IMG/VR virus record: IMGVR_UViG_3300047548_001418
Coordinates: 1-49,953 of that record
Strand: one strand, 5' to 3'
Origin: a virus
Length of the DNA stretch: 49,953 bases
The position numbers were made by a program, and so were the translations under genes. The first letter of the stretch is position 1, and every line of letters begins with the position of its first letter. The notes below the pieces were generated by a model. The model was given only the letters and a program-made list of their open reading frames with translations, did no database searches and was not told the origin of the DNA. Positions 1 through 7,315 of this stretch are shown here, piece after piece.

Positions 1-581
1 GCACAACTACATCAAGGGTAGGAACTTTCTCACCACTTGGTGATAGCGTTTCTAAAACATACGCAAGTACAGGAACTTACACCATAACTATAACAGGCAC
101 CATGACTAATTATGGGGATCCTTTTATGGTTCAAACATGGCTTAAAAGTGTAACATCTTGGGGAACTACCGGATTAACAGGACTATTTGGTGGGTTTTAT
201 GGTGCTAATCAGTTGACCTCTCTACCCAGCAACTCGCCCCCATCTACTATAACAAACATGAGTGATACGTTCGCTGCTTGTACGGTGTTTAACCAAGATA
301 TCAGTAATTGGAATGTAGGCAATGTTACTACCATGAACGCAATGTTCCGCGACGCTAGTAGTTTTAACCAAAATATTAGTACGTGGAGTGTCGGTAATGT
401 TACCAACATGAACAGCATGTTCCAAAGTGCTACTGCATTCAATCAAAACTTGTCATCGTGGATTACAGGTTTAACATCACAACCCTCAAGCTTTTCAAGC
501 AGTGCTAACGCAACTTTTGCTAACAATGCAAACCTAAGAAAACCATTCTTGTCAAATGGAACAACTCGTATTACTACATAA
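1..581 (+). CDS. Adhesin/tail-fibre-like protein, PKD-like segment plus BspA-type (DUF285) repeats, 5'-partial
   Basis: The reading frame is open from the window edge (first full codon at base 3), so the N-terminus is missing; an internal ATG at 102 is probably not the start. The first residues (TYTITITGTM) look like the end of a PKD or Ig-like beta domain. Then come about 25-residue repeats of the pattern FNQdIsxWnvgnVttMnxMF, typical of DUF285/BspA surface proteins. Such repeats occur on bacterial surface lipoproteins and on phage or prophage fibres, where they are thought to mediate adhesion. The gene converges on the vWA gene across a shared terminator. A virion or host-surface binding role is inferred; the partner is unknown. 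Confidence 0.75.
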   Translation, partial: TTTSRVGTFSPLGDSVSKTYASTGTYTITITGTMTNYGDPFMVQTWLKSVTSWGTTGLTGLFGGFYGANQLTSLPSNSPPSTITNMSDTFAACTVFNQDISNWNVGNVTTMNAMFRDASSFNQNISTWSVGNVTNMNSMFQSATAFNQNLSSWITGLTSQPSSFSSSANATFANNANLRKPFLSNGTTRITT

Positions 582-598
582 GGATTAAGGTTTTATAT

Positions 599-636
599 GC
601 AAAAAAATGGGGCCAATTAAGGCCCCATTTTTATTT
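599..636. terminator. Bidirectional intrinsic terminator
   Basis: Stem AAATGGGGCC / GGCCCCATTT with loop AATTAA. It is A-rich on the 5' side and T-rich on the 3' side, so it can end transcripts from both strands. It lies between two convergent genes (stops at 581 and 646). Confidence 0.85.
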
Positions 637-645
637 CATCACTTG

Positions 646-2061
646 TTAAATATCGTACCTTGGATGCATAACCGTTTTCAGCATGATCCCTTCAGGTGTA
701 AACGCAGCAGGGTCAGCACTTAGCAAGCTGGCCATGATGCTTGGACTAAACCCACTAACAAGTGCCGCACCACTCTTATCGGCAGCTACTGGCACATTGT
801 CGCTAGAGTTTAGATTCCAAAATACGACCTGTGGTGCATCGTATCCTGCAGCCTCATACTTGCGTTCGATCATCTGCATAGCACTATCATCGTGACGAAC
901 ACACTGGTCGAACTGCATATCACTTAGGATTAGAACCATTTGCGGCATGTCGCTCTTTGGCACGTTATGCTGAACTGCCACACTAAGAATTTTTTCAAAT
1001 GCCTTATTTAGGTTAGTGTTCATTTCCCACTTGCTTTTTTGCATTTGCTGGGCTTTTTGAACTACGTTACCTTTTAGTGTAACTAGTGATGGGCTACCAC
1101 TGAAAGTCAAGAATGTATCCTTGAATACACCTAGATTTTTGTCAGCTAGGTACAGACCCAAACCAACTGCAACATCCAAGCAGGTCACACTTGTGTTTTT
1201 ACCTGCAGGGCAAGTCATAGAACCCGATACATCAACTAGGGGCAGAATACTAGCATTTCCTACGTAGTTTGGTAGCGCGTCCCACTGTGCCACGATATGG
1301 TCTAGCTCAGTTTTAGTGAACTGCGTCATAGTCCAACCATTCAACACTCCCTTGATAACATCATGTGGGAAGATTGCACCAGCATTGACCTTAACTGACT
1401 TGTCACCGCTAACTAGCTTTGCTACGTACTCCGCAAACTTTGTAGTATTGCGTTGAAAAGCTTTCTTGTAGATACGGCTAGCCTGTGAAGGTACATGGCT
1501 GAACTCAATGTTGTCCCAGTCACGGGCACACATTTGCTGTTCAACAACCTTGGTCATGCTGACAAGTTGCTTACGGTACTGCTTTGGTGTCATACCGAAA
1601 AACTGACGGATTTCAGCCGCAACTTTACCCTTGCGTGGGGTCCACTTTGCAGCTAGACCATTCTTGTTGCGTAGATGGTCGCCTAGTAGGCTGTATGCCT
1701 TAGCTTTCAATTCTGGTGAATTGAAAACAAACAAATCATCAAAGCGACCTAGTTCAGGTACTTTGTTGATTAGCTTTGCGGCGCTTTCTGGATCCATTTT
1801 TTCTAGATGGACTAGAATGTCACGGAACAGTTGGCGTTCGCCAGCGCCATTGCGTACATCGCGCGCCCATAGTGCCACCCGCATTGCCAGTTCTTTGTTT
1901 TCTACAAAGGCACTAGTGAATTGTGGGATGATGTCTTTCCCACGTGAGGCACCGATGTTGTAGAACAAATCTACAACAGCGTTAGCCGTTGACTTACGAG
2001 CTACCATACCATTTTGGGTACGTTGTTCTTGGTTTTGTACTGCTTTTAAAAATGCGTTCAT
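646..2061 (-). CDS. TROVE/DUF2828-like vWA protein (Ro60-related superfamily)
   Basis: 471 residues. The N-terminal two thirds are helical and carry the phrases ARDVRNGAGER (about residues 67-76) and VPELGRFDDL (101-110), typical of the DUF2828/TROVE superfamily. A C-terminal von Willebrand A domain starts with a MIDAS motif DVSGS at 277-281. Ro60-type proteins form a ring that binds Y RNA and the ends of misfolded structured RNAs. Whether this member binds RNA is inference, but it sits next to 33 tRNA genes and many structured RNAs. A strong ribosome site (AAGGAG) precedes the ATG. The 590-base leader has a sigma-70 promoter, two 17-bp tandem repeats and a tiny ORF. The exact branch (true Ro versus DUF2828) is uncertain. 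Confidence 0.8.
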   Translation of the reverse strand: MNAFLKAVQNQEQRTQNGMVARKSTANAVVDLFYNIGASRGKDIIPQFTSAFVENKELAMRVALWARDVRNGAGERQLFRDILVHLEKMDPESAAKLINKVPELGRFDDLFVFNSPELKAKAYSLLGDHLRNKNGLAAKWTPRKGKVAAEIRQFFGMTPKQYRKQLVSMTKVVEQQMCARDWDNIEFSHVPSQASRIYKKAFQRNTTKFAEYVAKLVSGDKSVKVNAGAIFPHDVIKGVLNGWTMTQFTKTELDHIVAQWDALPNYVGNASILPLVDVSGSMTCPAGKNTSVTCLDVAVGLGLYLADKNLGVFKDTFLTFSGSPSLVTLKGNVVQKAQQMQKSKWEMNTNLNKAFEKILSVAVQHNVPKSDMPQMVLILSDMQFDQCVRHDDSAMQMIERKYEAAGYDAPQVVFWNLNSSDNVPVAADKSGAALVSGFSPSIMASLLSADPAAFTPEGIMLKTVMHPRYDI

Positions 2062-2140
2062 TTTTTTCTCCTTACAGAATGCGTTTATTTCAATTTACAA
2101 GTTTGAATATAGAATTTGCTGTTAGCATTCTAAAATCTAA

Positions 2141-2174
2141 GTTTACTACAAGTTTTTGTTTACTACAAGTTTTT
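2141..2174. repeat. Two 17-bp tandem repeats, operator-like
   Basis: Two perfect copies of GTTTACTACAAGTTTTT, head to tail, lie about 80 bp upstream of the Ro-like start codon. A very similar half-site (TTTTACTACAA) recurs near 31910, upstream of the cell-wall hydrolase gene, beside a palindrome containing TACTACAG. This could be a binding site for a shared regulator; it is not a known operator to me. Confidence 0.5.
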
Positions 2175-2280
2175 TGGTATAACAGGATGGATGGGACAAG
2201 TAAAGTTTAGTATTCTGGTCTACCCACATCCCCAATTAAGGTTCAGTCCCATAGACCCTAACAACAATTCATGTTGTCTA

Positions 2281-2370
2281 TCAGTAATTCTCTGCTACTG
2301 AAAACATAGTTGTCTTTCCAACGTCATCAGTTCCATCAGCGTCTATATTTCTATAGATAGTTGTAATCAT
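2281..2370 (-). CDS. Possible small protein or leader peptide, 29 aa
   Basis: ATG at 2370 is preceded by a strong ribosome site (TAGGAGGA) at good spacing, and the frame closes with TGA after 29 codons. The product contains DGTDDVGKTT, which loosely resembles a nucleoside-kinase P-loop but is far too short to be an enzyme. It may be a leader peptide of the Ro-like transcript or a remnant of a kinase gene. There is no support beyond the ribosome site and position. Confidence 0.4.
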   Translation of the reverse strand: MITTIYRNIDADGTDDVGKTTMFSVAENY

Positions 2371-2502
2371 AAGATTTTCGTCCTCCTACAACTAGCTTTT
2401 CAGGCCACCTTCTGCTGCATTTGCTGAAAGTCGTTAGTTTAGTTTGCTGTTGCCATCCTAAAAAAAACAAAATAAAACGGAATAGTTTCCTACTTTTTTA
2501 TT

Positions 2503-2548
2503 TTAGTGAGAAATCGAAACTCACCTCGACCGGCGAACCAGTCCATCC
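2503..2548 (-). ncRNA. Candidate structured RNA with tRNA-like T-arm (possible Y RNA)
   Basis: On the minus strand, GACTGG-TTCG-CCGGTC forms a six-pair UUCG hairpin. It is followed by GTGAG/CTCAC around a loop containing TTCGATT, which looks like a tRNA T-arm widened by one T-T mismatch. No acceptor stem or CCA is visible. A promoter lies about 50 bases upstream and the Ro-like gene downstream. Bacterial Y RNAs carry tRNA-like modules near Ro genes, hence the suggestion. It could also be a decayed tRNA. Confidence 0.3.
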
Positions 2549-2591
2549 GTATTTAAATTTTTGCTGTACCTATTCCTAATTCGATGATGCT

Positions 2592-2620
2592 ATTATAGTT
2601 GAATTGATGATAAAAATCAA
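2592..2620 (-). promoter_or_regulatory. Sigma-70 promoter for the Ro-like leader
   Basis: -35 TTGATT and -10 TATAAT are separated by 17 bases on the minus strand, with transcription running toward the candidate RNA and the Ro-like gene. Confidence 0.6.
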
Positions 2621-2650
2621 ATGTTTTGGTAACCTTGATTTTTATTTATT

Positions 2651-2724
2651 TGGAGCGGGTAGCGAGAATCGAACTCGCGAATAAACCTTGGCAAGGTTTC
2701 AGGTTACCATTACATCATACCCGC
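2651..2724 (-). tRNA. tRNA-Gly(GCC)
   Basis: Acceptor GCGGGTA/TACCCGC, anticodon loop TTGCCAA, T-loop TTCGATT and encoded TCCA end. The D-stem is weak. Confidence 0.93.
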
Positions 2725-2734
2725 GTATACTTAT

Positions 2735-3004
2735 TTATGCTGTTCTTTTGATGATGTGAAATCCAAATTGTGTTTGGACCACATCACTAACTGTACCTAC
2801 TTCCATATTATGGGCAACTTCATCAAATTCAGCAACCATTTGACCTTTATCAAACTCGCCCAAATCTCCGCCAGCCTGTACACCACTGGGGCAACGGCTG
2901 CAAACAAAAGCTAATGTAGCAAAATCACTGCCATTATCTAAAATTTGCTTGATAACTTCAGCTTGTTGTTTGTGTTCTACTAAAATATGACTTGCTCTAA
3001 TCAT
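2735..3004 (-). CDS. ppiC: Parvulin-type peptidyl-prolyl isomerase (PpiC-like)
   Basis: 89 residues, almost the size of the E. coli stand-alone parvulin PpiC. It begins with the family opening (RASHILV) and shows GGDLGEFDKGQM in the middle and QFGFHIIK at the end, all classic rotamase features. The enzyme catalyses cis/trans isomerisation of X-Pro bonds and helps folding. There is no signal peptide, so it is cytoplasmic. It lies just downstream of tRNA-Gly on the opposite DNA end (its stop is about 10 bases from the tRNA 5' end). The role in the phage, perhaps virion protein folding, is inferred. Confidence 0.93.
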   Translation of the reverse strand: MIRASHILVEHKQQAEVIKQILDNGSDFATLAFVCSRCPSGVQAGGDLGEFDKGQMVAEFDEVAHNMEVGTVSDVVQTQFGFHIIKRTA

Positions 3005-3178
3005 TTTATTTTCCTTTTTTATTACTTATCACTTCACCTATGATAGTAAAAATTATTTTGCTAAAAATATTTCATAAATATTTGTGAACCATAAGATTGT
3101 TTGATTCCCGCCAAACAATCAACCATACGAGGATCGATGGCTGTCTGGTTCAAAATTATTTATAACGAGGAATATCAA

Positions 3179-3946
3179 ATGAATTATAAATCAAATATTT
3201 GCTCCTGTATTATTTGCCACGATATCAAATCAGTCAAAGGCATTTTTAGTCATTATATTATTGCTCATACAACAGAGGGTAAAAAAAGAATTCTTGACTC
3301 CGCAGAAAAAAGTGTGTCACGTACAAAAGAATTTCATATTAAAAATGCTAACAACAAAATAAATTCCTACAATAAAAATCCCAAAAAATGTTTCAAATGT
3401 TCCGCAGCTTTGTCCTATAAATATCGCAGAAATAAGTTCTGTGATCGTTCCTGCGCCGCAGCATTTAATAATACGCAAAGAGACGAACTAACTCGTCAAA
3501 AACAAAAAGATACACTAAAAGAAACACTAAAGGATTTTTATAATCCAAAATCTAAAATAGAAATACTATCATGTGGATATTGTACTAAATCCTATACTTG
3601 GCATCACGGAAAATCCAAAAACTATTGTTCTATTGAATGTAAGAAACAAGGCAAATACATCAAACAATCATTACAAGCCAAAGAACGAGGATTTGGTGGT
3701 GTTCGGCAATCCAAAAAAATAAATTATAAAGGAATATTGTTAGGTTCTACATATGAATTGAAGTTAGCCAAATCATTAGATGAAAATAATATTATTTGGA
3801 CCAAACCCAAAAGAATATCATATATAGATCCCTTTGGTAAAGAAAGAACATACGAAGCTGATTTTTACCTGCCAAGCTATGATGTATACCTTGATCCAAA
3901 AAATGATTTTCTAATTAAAAAATATAAACCCAAGATTAGGATTTAA
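3179..3946 (+). CDS. Zinc-finger homing endonuclease, PD-(D/E)XK/Vsr-like, C-terminus frameshifted
   Basis: Start chosen at 3179 because GAGGAA precedes it; an earlier ATG at 3101 has no ribosome site. Three Cys clusters (CSCIICH; CFKC...CDRSC; CGYC...CSIEC) suggest zinc binding and DNA recognition. The C-terminus has YEADFYLPSYDVYLDPK, the PD-(D/E)XK core shared with the endonucleases at 5405 and 10756. The frame stops at 3946, but one base out of phase the sequence continues with FKDTEKIKLVSIQNN up to 4091, matching the end of the 5405 homologue (FKIEQVSKIITL). An indel in an A6 run near 3917-3922 therefore probably truncates it. It is on the plus strand, opposite the tRNAs. Confidence 0.75.
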   Translation: MNYKSNICSCIICHDIKSVKGIFSHYIIAHTTEGKKRILDSAEKSVSRTKEFHIKNANNKINSYNKNPKKCFKCSAALSYKYRRNKFCDRSCAAAFNNTQRDELTRQKQKDTLKETLKDFYNPKSKIEILSCGYCTKSYTWHHGKSKNYCSIECKKQGKYIKQSLQAKERGFGGVRQSKKINYKGILLGSTYELKLAKSLDENNIIWTKPKRISYIDPFGKERTYEADFYLPSYDVYLDPKNDFLIKKYKPKIRI

Positions 3947-4047
3947 AGATACAGAAAAAATTAAATTAGTTTCTATTCAAAACAATATTAAAATTTTTAT
4001 ATTAAACAAAACCCAATTAAATTGGGATAGTGTTTATAACATAATTA

Positions 4048-4122
4048 TGGTGGAACGTGAGAGGGTTGAACTCCCGACCTTGGCTTTGTAGGAGCCCTGC
4101 TCTACCACTGAGCTAACGTTCC
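4048..4122 (-). tRNA. tRNA-Val(UAC)
   Basis: Acceptor GGAACGT/ACGTTCC, A73 and encoded CCA. The anticodon loop CCTACAA has C instead of the near-universal T at position 33. The T-loop is TTCAACC. Confidence 0.9.
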
Positions 4123-4137
4123 TAAGTATTTTTTGAG

Positions 4138-4308
4138 TTAAGGATGCTTTTTATTTGCTTCTCTATACTTCTCTACTTCATTGAATGCTTCATCTTCGGC
4201 AACAGCGTCATCACGCTCTACAGGTGTTTTGAAGATAGCATCCCAATTTTTATCAAAAGTTTCTTGATCCACACTATATGGCCTTGGTGAACTTCCTTTT
4301 CCTGACAT
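4138..4308 (-). CDS. Small conserved phage protein, unknown function
   Basis: 56 residues, starting at the ATG at 4308 behind a GAGG ribosome site that overlaps the stop of the upstream gene. The opening GSSPRPYSV...FDKNWDAIF is of a type I associate with small hypothetical proteins of T4-like phages. It is hydrophilic and rich in acidic residues, without signal peptide or membrane segment. It follows the saccharopine-dehydrogenase-like gene by 8 bases and is probably in the same transcript. I cannot assign a function. Confidence 0.7.
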   Translation of the reverse strand: MSGKGSSPRPYSVDQETFDKNWDAIFKTPVERDDAVAEDEAFNEVEKYREANKKHP

Positions 4309-4316
4309 AATTTGCC

Positions 4317-5324
4317 TCAACGATATGCTTCACTATACTTGCTTTGCCAAACACTTTCAAAATCTAATTCTTCTTGTTTGACCCAGCCTTTTTTATTTAT
4401 CTTACCTATCACCCAACTATCTAAAACTGACATTACACCTCCCGCAGTGGTCCTCTGAATAGCGGTAATACCCCGAGCGGCTTCAATAATTTTACCATAT
4501 TGGCGAATCTGATATTTGTTGTCTCTATATCCTTTTACATTGATAAGGATAAAAACAAAATCGTTATTTGTTTGGGGAACATGATTATTAAAAAGTTTTA
4601 CAAAGGTATCAAAATTTTCTTTCATACCCAAATCATCTTTTAAAAAGCGCATCATAGACCAATGACCCGGATAGCGCAATGTTTTATAGTTTACATTCTC
4701 TGCCCTACCTAACCAACTATCAGGTAACGATCCTATTCCACCACTGGTGTTTGCAGCCTCTAATCTAGCACCATTAAGCATTACTTCTTCTATATCCGCT
4801 AGTGGATCTAAATATACTAATTTACCCTCCTTGATAGCTGGGCATGGATGAATGTATTCATTAATCAATCCTTCAGTATTCCATGTCCTATAATAACCCA
4901 TGTGATTATTAGCGTTTTCTGGTAACGCACCCACACGAATTTCAATATCTTTTACTTTTTCGAACTGAATTGCCATTTTATTAGCAATAATACTTACCAT
5001 ACCTGGAGCTAAACCACATTGTGTGACAAAAGCCGCGTTGTTTAGTGTTTTGACAAAATTTGTAACATCGACACTTTCAGTTAAATCGAAATAATCTACA
5101 CCTTCTTGGTTACAAATTTCAGCGATTTTAATATTTAAGAAGAAGGGAGTACTGGCTAGTACACCATCTACTGATTTTATGATCGTTGTTAGTAACTCTG
5201 TATTACTTAGATCATGGCCGTTAGACAAGTCATAACCTGTAACAGCAAATCTATCATCCTGTTTAAGCGTATTAAACACACTCATGCCAATATGGCCTAA
5301 TCCTAAAATTGCTAATTTCTTCAT
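4317..5324 (-). CDS. Saccharopine dehydrogenase-like NAD(P)-dependent oxidoreductase
   Basis: 335 residues with an N-terminal Rossmann motif GLGHIG at residues 8-13, followed by a catalytic half containing CGLAPGM and TEGLINEYIHPCP, typical of the saccharopine dehydrogenase/Lys9/carboxynorspermidine synthase superfamily. These enzymes reductively join or split amino acids or polyamines with NAD(P)H. Full-length members are usually 370-450 residues, so this one is compact. It lies between tRNA-Pro and a 56-residue ORF on the same strand. An auxiliary metabolic role, for example lysine or polyamine chemistry, is possible; the substrate cannot be read from the sequence. Confidence 0.82.
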   Translation of the reverse strand: MKKLAILGLGHIGMSVFNTLKQDDRFAVTGYDLSNGHDLSNTELLTTIIKSVDGVLASTPFFLNIKIAEICNQEGVDYFDLTESVDVTNFVKTLNNAAFVTQCGLAPGMVSIIANKMAIQFEKVKDIEIRVGALPENANNHMGYYRTWNTEGLINEYIHPCPAIKEGKLVYLDPLADIEEVMLNGARLEAANTSGGIGSLPDSWLGRAENVNYKTLRYPGHWSMMRFLKDDLGMKENFDTFVKLFNNHVPQTNNDFVFILINVKGYRDNKYQIRQYGKIIEAARGITAIQRTTAGGVMSVLDSWVIGKINKKGWVKQEELDFESVWQSKYSEAYR

Positions 5325-5343
5325 TTATGCCTCATAAAATTTA

Positions 5344-5419
5344 TGGTCTCTCTGCCTGGATTTGAACCAGGACCGATGCGCCCCAAACGCATCACGCTGC
5401 CAGATTACGCCACAGAGAG
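5344..5419 (-). tRNA. tRNA-Pro(UGG), copy 1
   Basis: Acceptor CTCTCTG/CAGAGAG, anticodon loop TTTGGGG, encoded ACCA. Its first 15 bases overlap the stop region of the upstream endonuclease gene. Confidence 0.93.
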
Positions 5420-6205
5420 TTTTTGATTGACGAATTCCTTAATAATACTTATTTCACCTACAATCAACGTGATAATTTTTGATACCTGCTCTATTTTAAA
5501 TCTGTCTCTATGCATACCATATGGATTTTTGGGATCTAAATAAACATTAAAATCAGGTAGGTAAAAATCAGGATAATAAAATCTAATTTTTTTATTTCCG
5601 TCAATCCATTTAATGGGGTCTGGTCTTATCCAGTTAACCTTATGTTCAATTAGAAACTCTGCTATTTCTACTTCCCATGACGATTCTAATAAAACTTCTT
5701 TATTTTGATTTGGGTTAAAAACCCAAAAGAGTTTACGCCTACCATTTGGATATTTTCTTTCGCCTACTTTGGCTTGGATCAGACAAAATTCTGAACCGCA
5801 TGTACTTCTTTTTCTCAGCACATAATCCACAGTTGTGATAATACCACAAATCCTACAAGTATGTGTCACGGGACTATGTTTTGGTCTTATAGGAGGAACA
5901 GCATATGGATTTTTTCTTCCCTTTAATGCTACACTAACTTTTTTCTTAGAAGATTCAGTTTGTTTCCTACCAGTATTGTTAAAACTGGCAGCACATGATT
6001 TAGAACAAAATAAATTTTTTCTTTTTTCAAATTTTAAAAGATCATTACAACCTTTACAAATTGATGGAGCCAATAAATATTGTTCTTTACGCGCAAATAA
6101 TTTTTGTGTCTGAACTTCATTAGCTTTGCTTATGGCTTTCAAACAATTTTCTTTATGTTTTCCCGATTTGTAGTAATCGGTATTTTTCATATTTACTGAA
6201 GCCAT
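5405..6205 (-). CDS. Zinc-finger PD-(D/E)XK (Vsr-like) homing endonuclease
   Basis: 266 residues. It shares architecture with the genes at 3179 and 10756: Cys pairs CKGC...CSKSC (about residues 51-74) and CRIC...CGSEFC, then a nuclease core with YYPDFYLPDFNVYLDPKN near residue 215, where PD...D-x-K are the expected metal and catalytic residues. Free-standing endonucleases like this promote spread of their own gene or a neighbouring intron. The stop codon (5405-5407) lies inside the 5' part of tRNA-Pro, so gene and tRNA are fused end to end, as seen at two other places in the window. The ribosome site is weak; residue 6 (ATG) is an alternative start. Confidence 0.85.
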   Translation of the reverse strand: MASVNMKNTDYYKSGKHKENCLKAISKANEVQTQKLFARKEQYLLAPSICKGCNDLLKFEKRKNLFCSKSCAASFNNTGRKQTESSKKKVSVALKGRKNPYAVPPIRPKHSPVTHTCRICGIITTVDYVLRKRSTCGSEFCLIQAKVGERKYPNGRRKLFWVFNPNQNKEVLLESSWEVEIAEFLIEHKVNWIRPDPIKWIDGNKKIRFYYPDFYLPDFNVYLDPKNPYGMHRDRFKIEQVSKIITLIVGEISIIKEFVNQKLSVA

Positions 6206-6224
6206 AAGCTACACCGAGTTTATA

Positions 6225-6425
6225 TTACATATCTAATTTGTTTTCTTGAATTTCCAGTAAAGCTGTAACAGCCGCATGTGTATGCTCATGCTCCAAGCTA
6301 CCTGGATTTTTCTTACGAATTTGTTTTGCGCGTGCGGCAGCTAGTAAGATCATTTCAAACTTGTTTGTGCCTGAATTATCAATACACTTTTGAATATCGA
6401 TTTGAGGAGTACGACTATGGTTCAT
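6225..6425 (-). CDS. rpoZ: RNA polymerase omega-subunit-like protein (RpoZ-like)
   Basis: 66 residues. The segment NKFEMILLAAARAKQIRKK followed by AAVTALLEIQENKL matches the core of bacterial omega (NRFxLVLxAaxRARQl...TVIALREIxexkI). Omega wraps the C-terminal tail of beta-prime and aids RNA polymerase assembly. A phage copy could join the host polymerase and bias transcription, but that is inference. A GGTGAT ribosome site precedes the ATG. It lies between an endonuclease and an initiator-like tRNA-Met in the array. Confidence 0.8.
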   Translation of the reverse strand: MNHSRTPQIDIQKCIDNSGTNKFEMILLAAARAKQIRKKNPGSLEHEHTHAAVTALLEIQENKLDM

Positions 6426-6441
6426 TTATCACCTATAAAGT

Positions 6442-6517
6442 TGGATGCGGAGTGATGGAATCGAACCAACGACCTGCAGCTTATGAAACTGCCGAGCTAC
6501 CACTGCTCTAACCCGCA
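6442..6517 (-). tRNA. tRNA-Met(CAU), initiator-like
   Basis: Anticodon loop TTCATAA with encoded CCA. The D-stem has A11-T24 (GAGC/GCTC), a hallmark of initiator tRNAs, and the body resembles fMet tRNA (GCAGxGGTAGCTCG). However, it has a T1-A72 pair and lacks the three G-C pairs in the anticodon stem. The 3' acceptor strand has one extra base relative to the standard fold. Confidence 0.8.
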
Positions 6518-6528
6518 TTTGAAATGAA

Positions 6529-6556
6529 ATTATAGCACATTATAGTTACCTGTCAA
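6529..6556 (-). promoter_or_regulatory. Sigma-70 promoter upstream of initiator-like tRNA-Met
   Basis: TTGACA, 16-base spacer, TATAAT. The -35 lies within the perfect hairpin 6545-6569. Confidence 0.75.
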
Positions 6557-6569
6557 TAAGACAGGTAAC
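6545..6569. promoter_or_regulatory. 25-bp palindrome overlapping the -35 box
   Basis: GTTACCTGTC-AATAA-GACAGGTAAC is a perfect 10-bp inverted repeat with no T-run on either side, so it is more likely an operator or RNA hairpin than a terminator. Confidence 0.5.
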
Positions 6570-6590
6570 CATTTTAAGAGTTTAATGTTA

Positions 6591-6767
6591 TTAGTGTAAT
6601 GGTACTAATTTTATTGAAGTTATTGGCTCAAATCCTGCTAATAGCCCTAATTGACGATCTTGCATGATTGCCATATTGATAGGTTTAGGATTCCAATAAC
6701 CTTGTGCGTCTGTGGCTACTTCGTATGTTTTGTATAGAATGCCATTGATAAGTGCTTGTACTTGCAT
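6591..6767 (-). CDS. Small phage protein, unknown function
   Basis: 58 residues from the ATG at 6767, which has a good ribosome site (AAGGAA). The longer upstream reading frame is discarded because it runs back through tRNA-Ala. The protein begins MQVQALINGILYKTYEVA and contains DAQGYWNPKPINMAIM; no signal peptide or membrane helix. It resembles short hypothetical proteins seen in T4-like phages, but I do not recognise a function. Confidence 0.65.
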   Translation of the reverse strand: MQVQALINGILYKTYEVATDAQGYWNPKPINMAIMQDRQLGLLAGFEPITSIKLVPLH

Positions 6768-6818
6768 GATAAAGTTCCTTATAAGTGATACTGTATTTAT
6801 CACGCAAATAATAAAATA

Positions 6819-6893
6819 TGGTGGAGGCCCAGAGAATCGAACTCTTGTAGACATCTTCCGTGCAAGGGAAGACCGTAGCCCACTACTGCCCCC
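6819..6893 (-). tRNA. tRNA-Ala(UGC) with shortened D-arm
   Basis: Anticodon loop CTTGCAC, encoded ACCA, and the alanine identity pair G3-T70. The D-arm is reduced (GTAG-TGGG-CTAC) and the variable region is about 8 bases, giving a total of 75. Confidence 0.85.
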
Positions 6894-6932
6894 GATAAAA
6901 CTATTTATGCTTAAAATTTTCTATTAAAATTT

Positions 6933-7223
6933 TTATCCTAAAATATATATTGGTAAAATAGCAAGAATTCCACCAAAAATTGTAGCTGCGGCATCAAGCC
7001 AATCTACAGTATGATTAGGGAATCTACCATTACCGATATCTATCTTATTACGAATATAATCTACTAACTCTTTGCCAAAAGCAAAGGCAATAACTGCAAT
7101 AGATGCAATTAGCAATTCACTACCAATACCAAACAGTATAGCTAGACATAACGCCGCATTAAAGATGATAGTACCATAAACGATATGGTTAGCTTTGTCT
7201 TGTGATAATACAAAAAGTTTCAT
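6933..7223 (-). CDS. Small membrane protein, YfiM/DUF2279-like
   Basis: 96 residues with hydrophobic segments at about residues 12-32, 36-50 and 77-95. The opening QDKANHIVYG and the central GKELVDYIRN, followed by DWLDAAATIFGG, match the conserved D-K-x-x-H / K-E-x-x-D / D-x-x-D-A pattern of the YfiM/DUF2279 group of small membrane or lipoproteins with unknown function. Similar proteins occur in several phages. It lies between tRNA-Ala and tRNA-Gly. A membrane location is clear; a role in lysis or superinfection exclusion would be speculation. Confidence 0.7.
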   Translation of the reverse strand: MKLFVLSQDKANHIVYGTIIFNAALCLAILFGIGSELLIASIAVIAFAFGKELVDYIRNKIDIGNGRFPNHTVDWLDAAATIFGGILAILPIYILG

Positions 7224-7235
7224 AATTTATAATAT

Positions 7236-7308
7236 TGGAGCGGGTAGTCGGATTCGAACCGGCTTCTTTAGCTTGGAAGGCTAAGTCCTCTCCCAGGAGA
7301 ATACCCGC
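7236..7308 (-). tRNA. tRNA-Gly(UCC)
   Basis: Acceptor GCGGGTA/TACCCGC, anticodon loop CTTCCAA, encoded TCCA. Confidence 0.94.
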
Positions 7309-7315
7309 ATATAAT

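Larger units (their letters stand above)
2062..2650 (-). other. Long leader upstream of the Ro-like gene
   Basis: About 590 bases with no long gene. On the minus strand, in order, it holds a sigma-70 promoter (2592-2620), a pair of hairpins (about 2505-2546), an A/T-rich stretch, a 29-codon ORF with a strong ribosome site, and two 17-bp direct repeats 80 bases from the Ro-like start. The motif ATGCTAACAGCAAA or a close variant occurs at 2117-2131 and 2440-2455, and again near 18273. Confidence 0.6.

Noticed and set aside
6819-6893. tmRNA tRNA-like domain
   Set aside because: G3-T70 and the short D-arm hinted at it, but a normal 5-bp anticodon stem with a TGC loop makes it tRNA-Ala.
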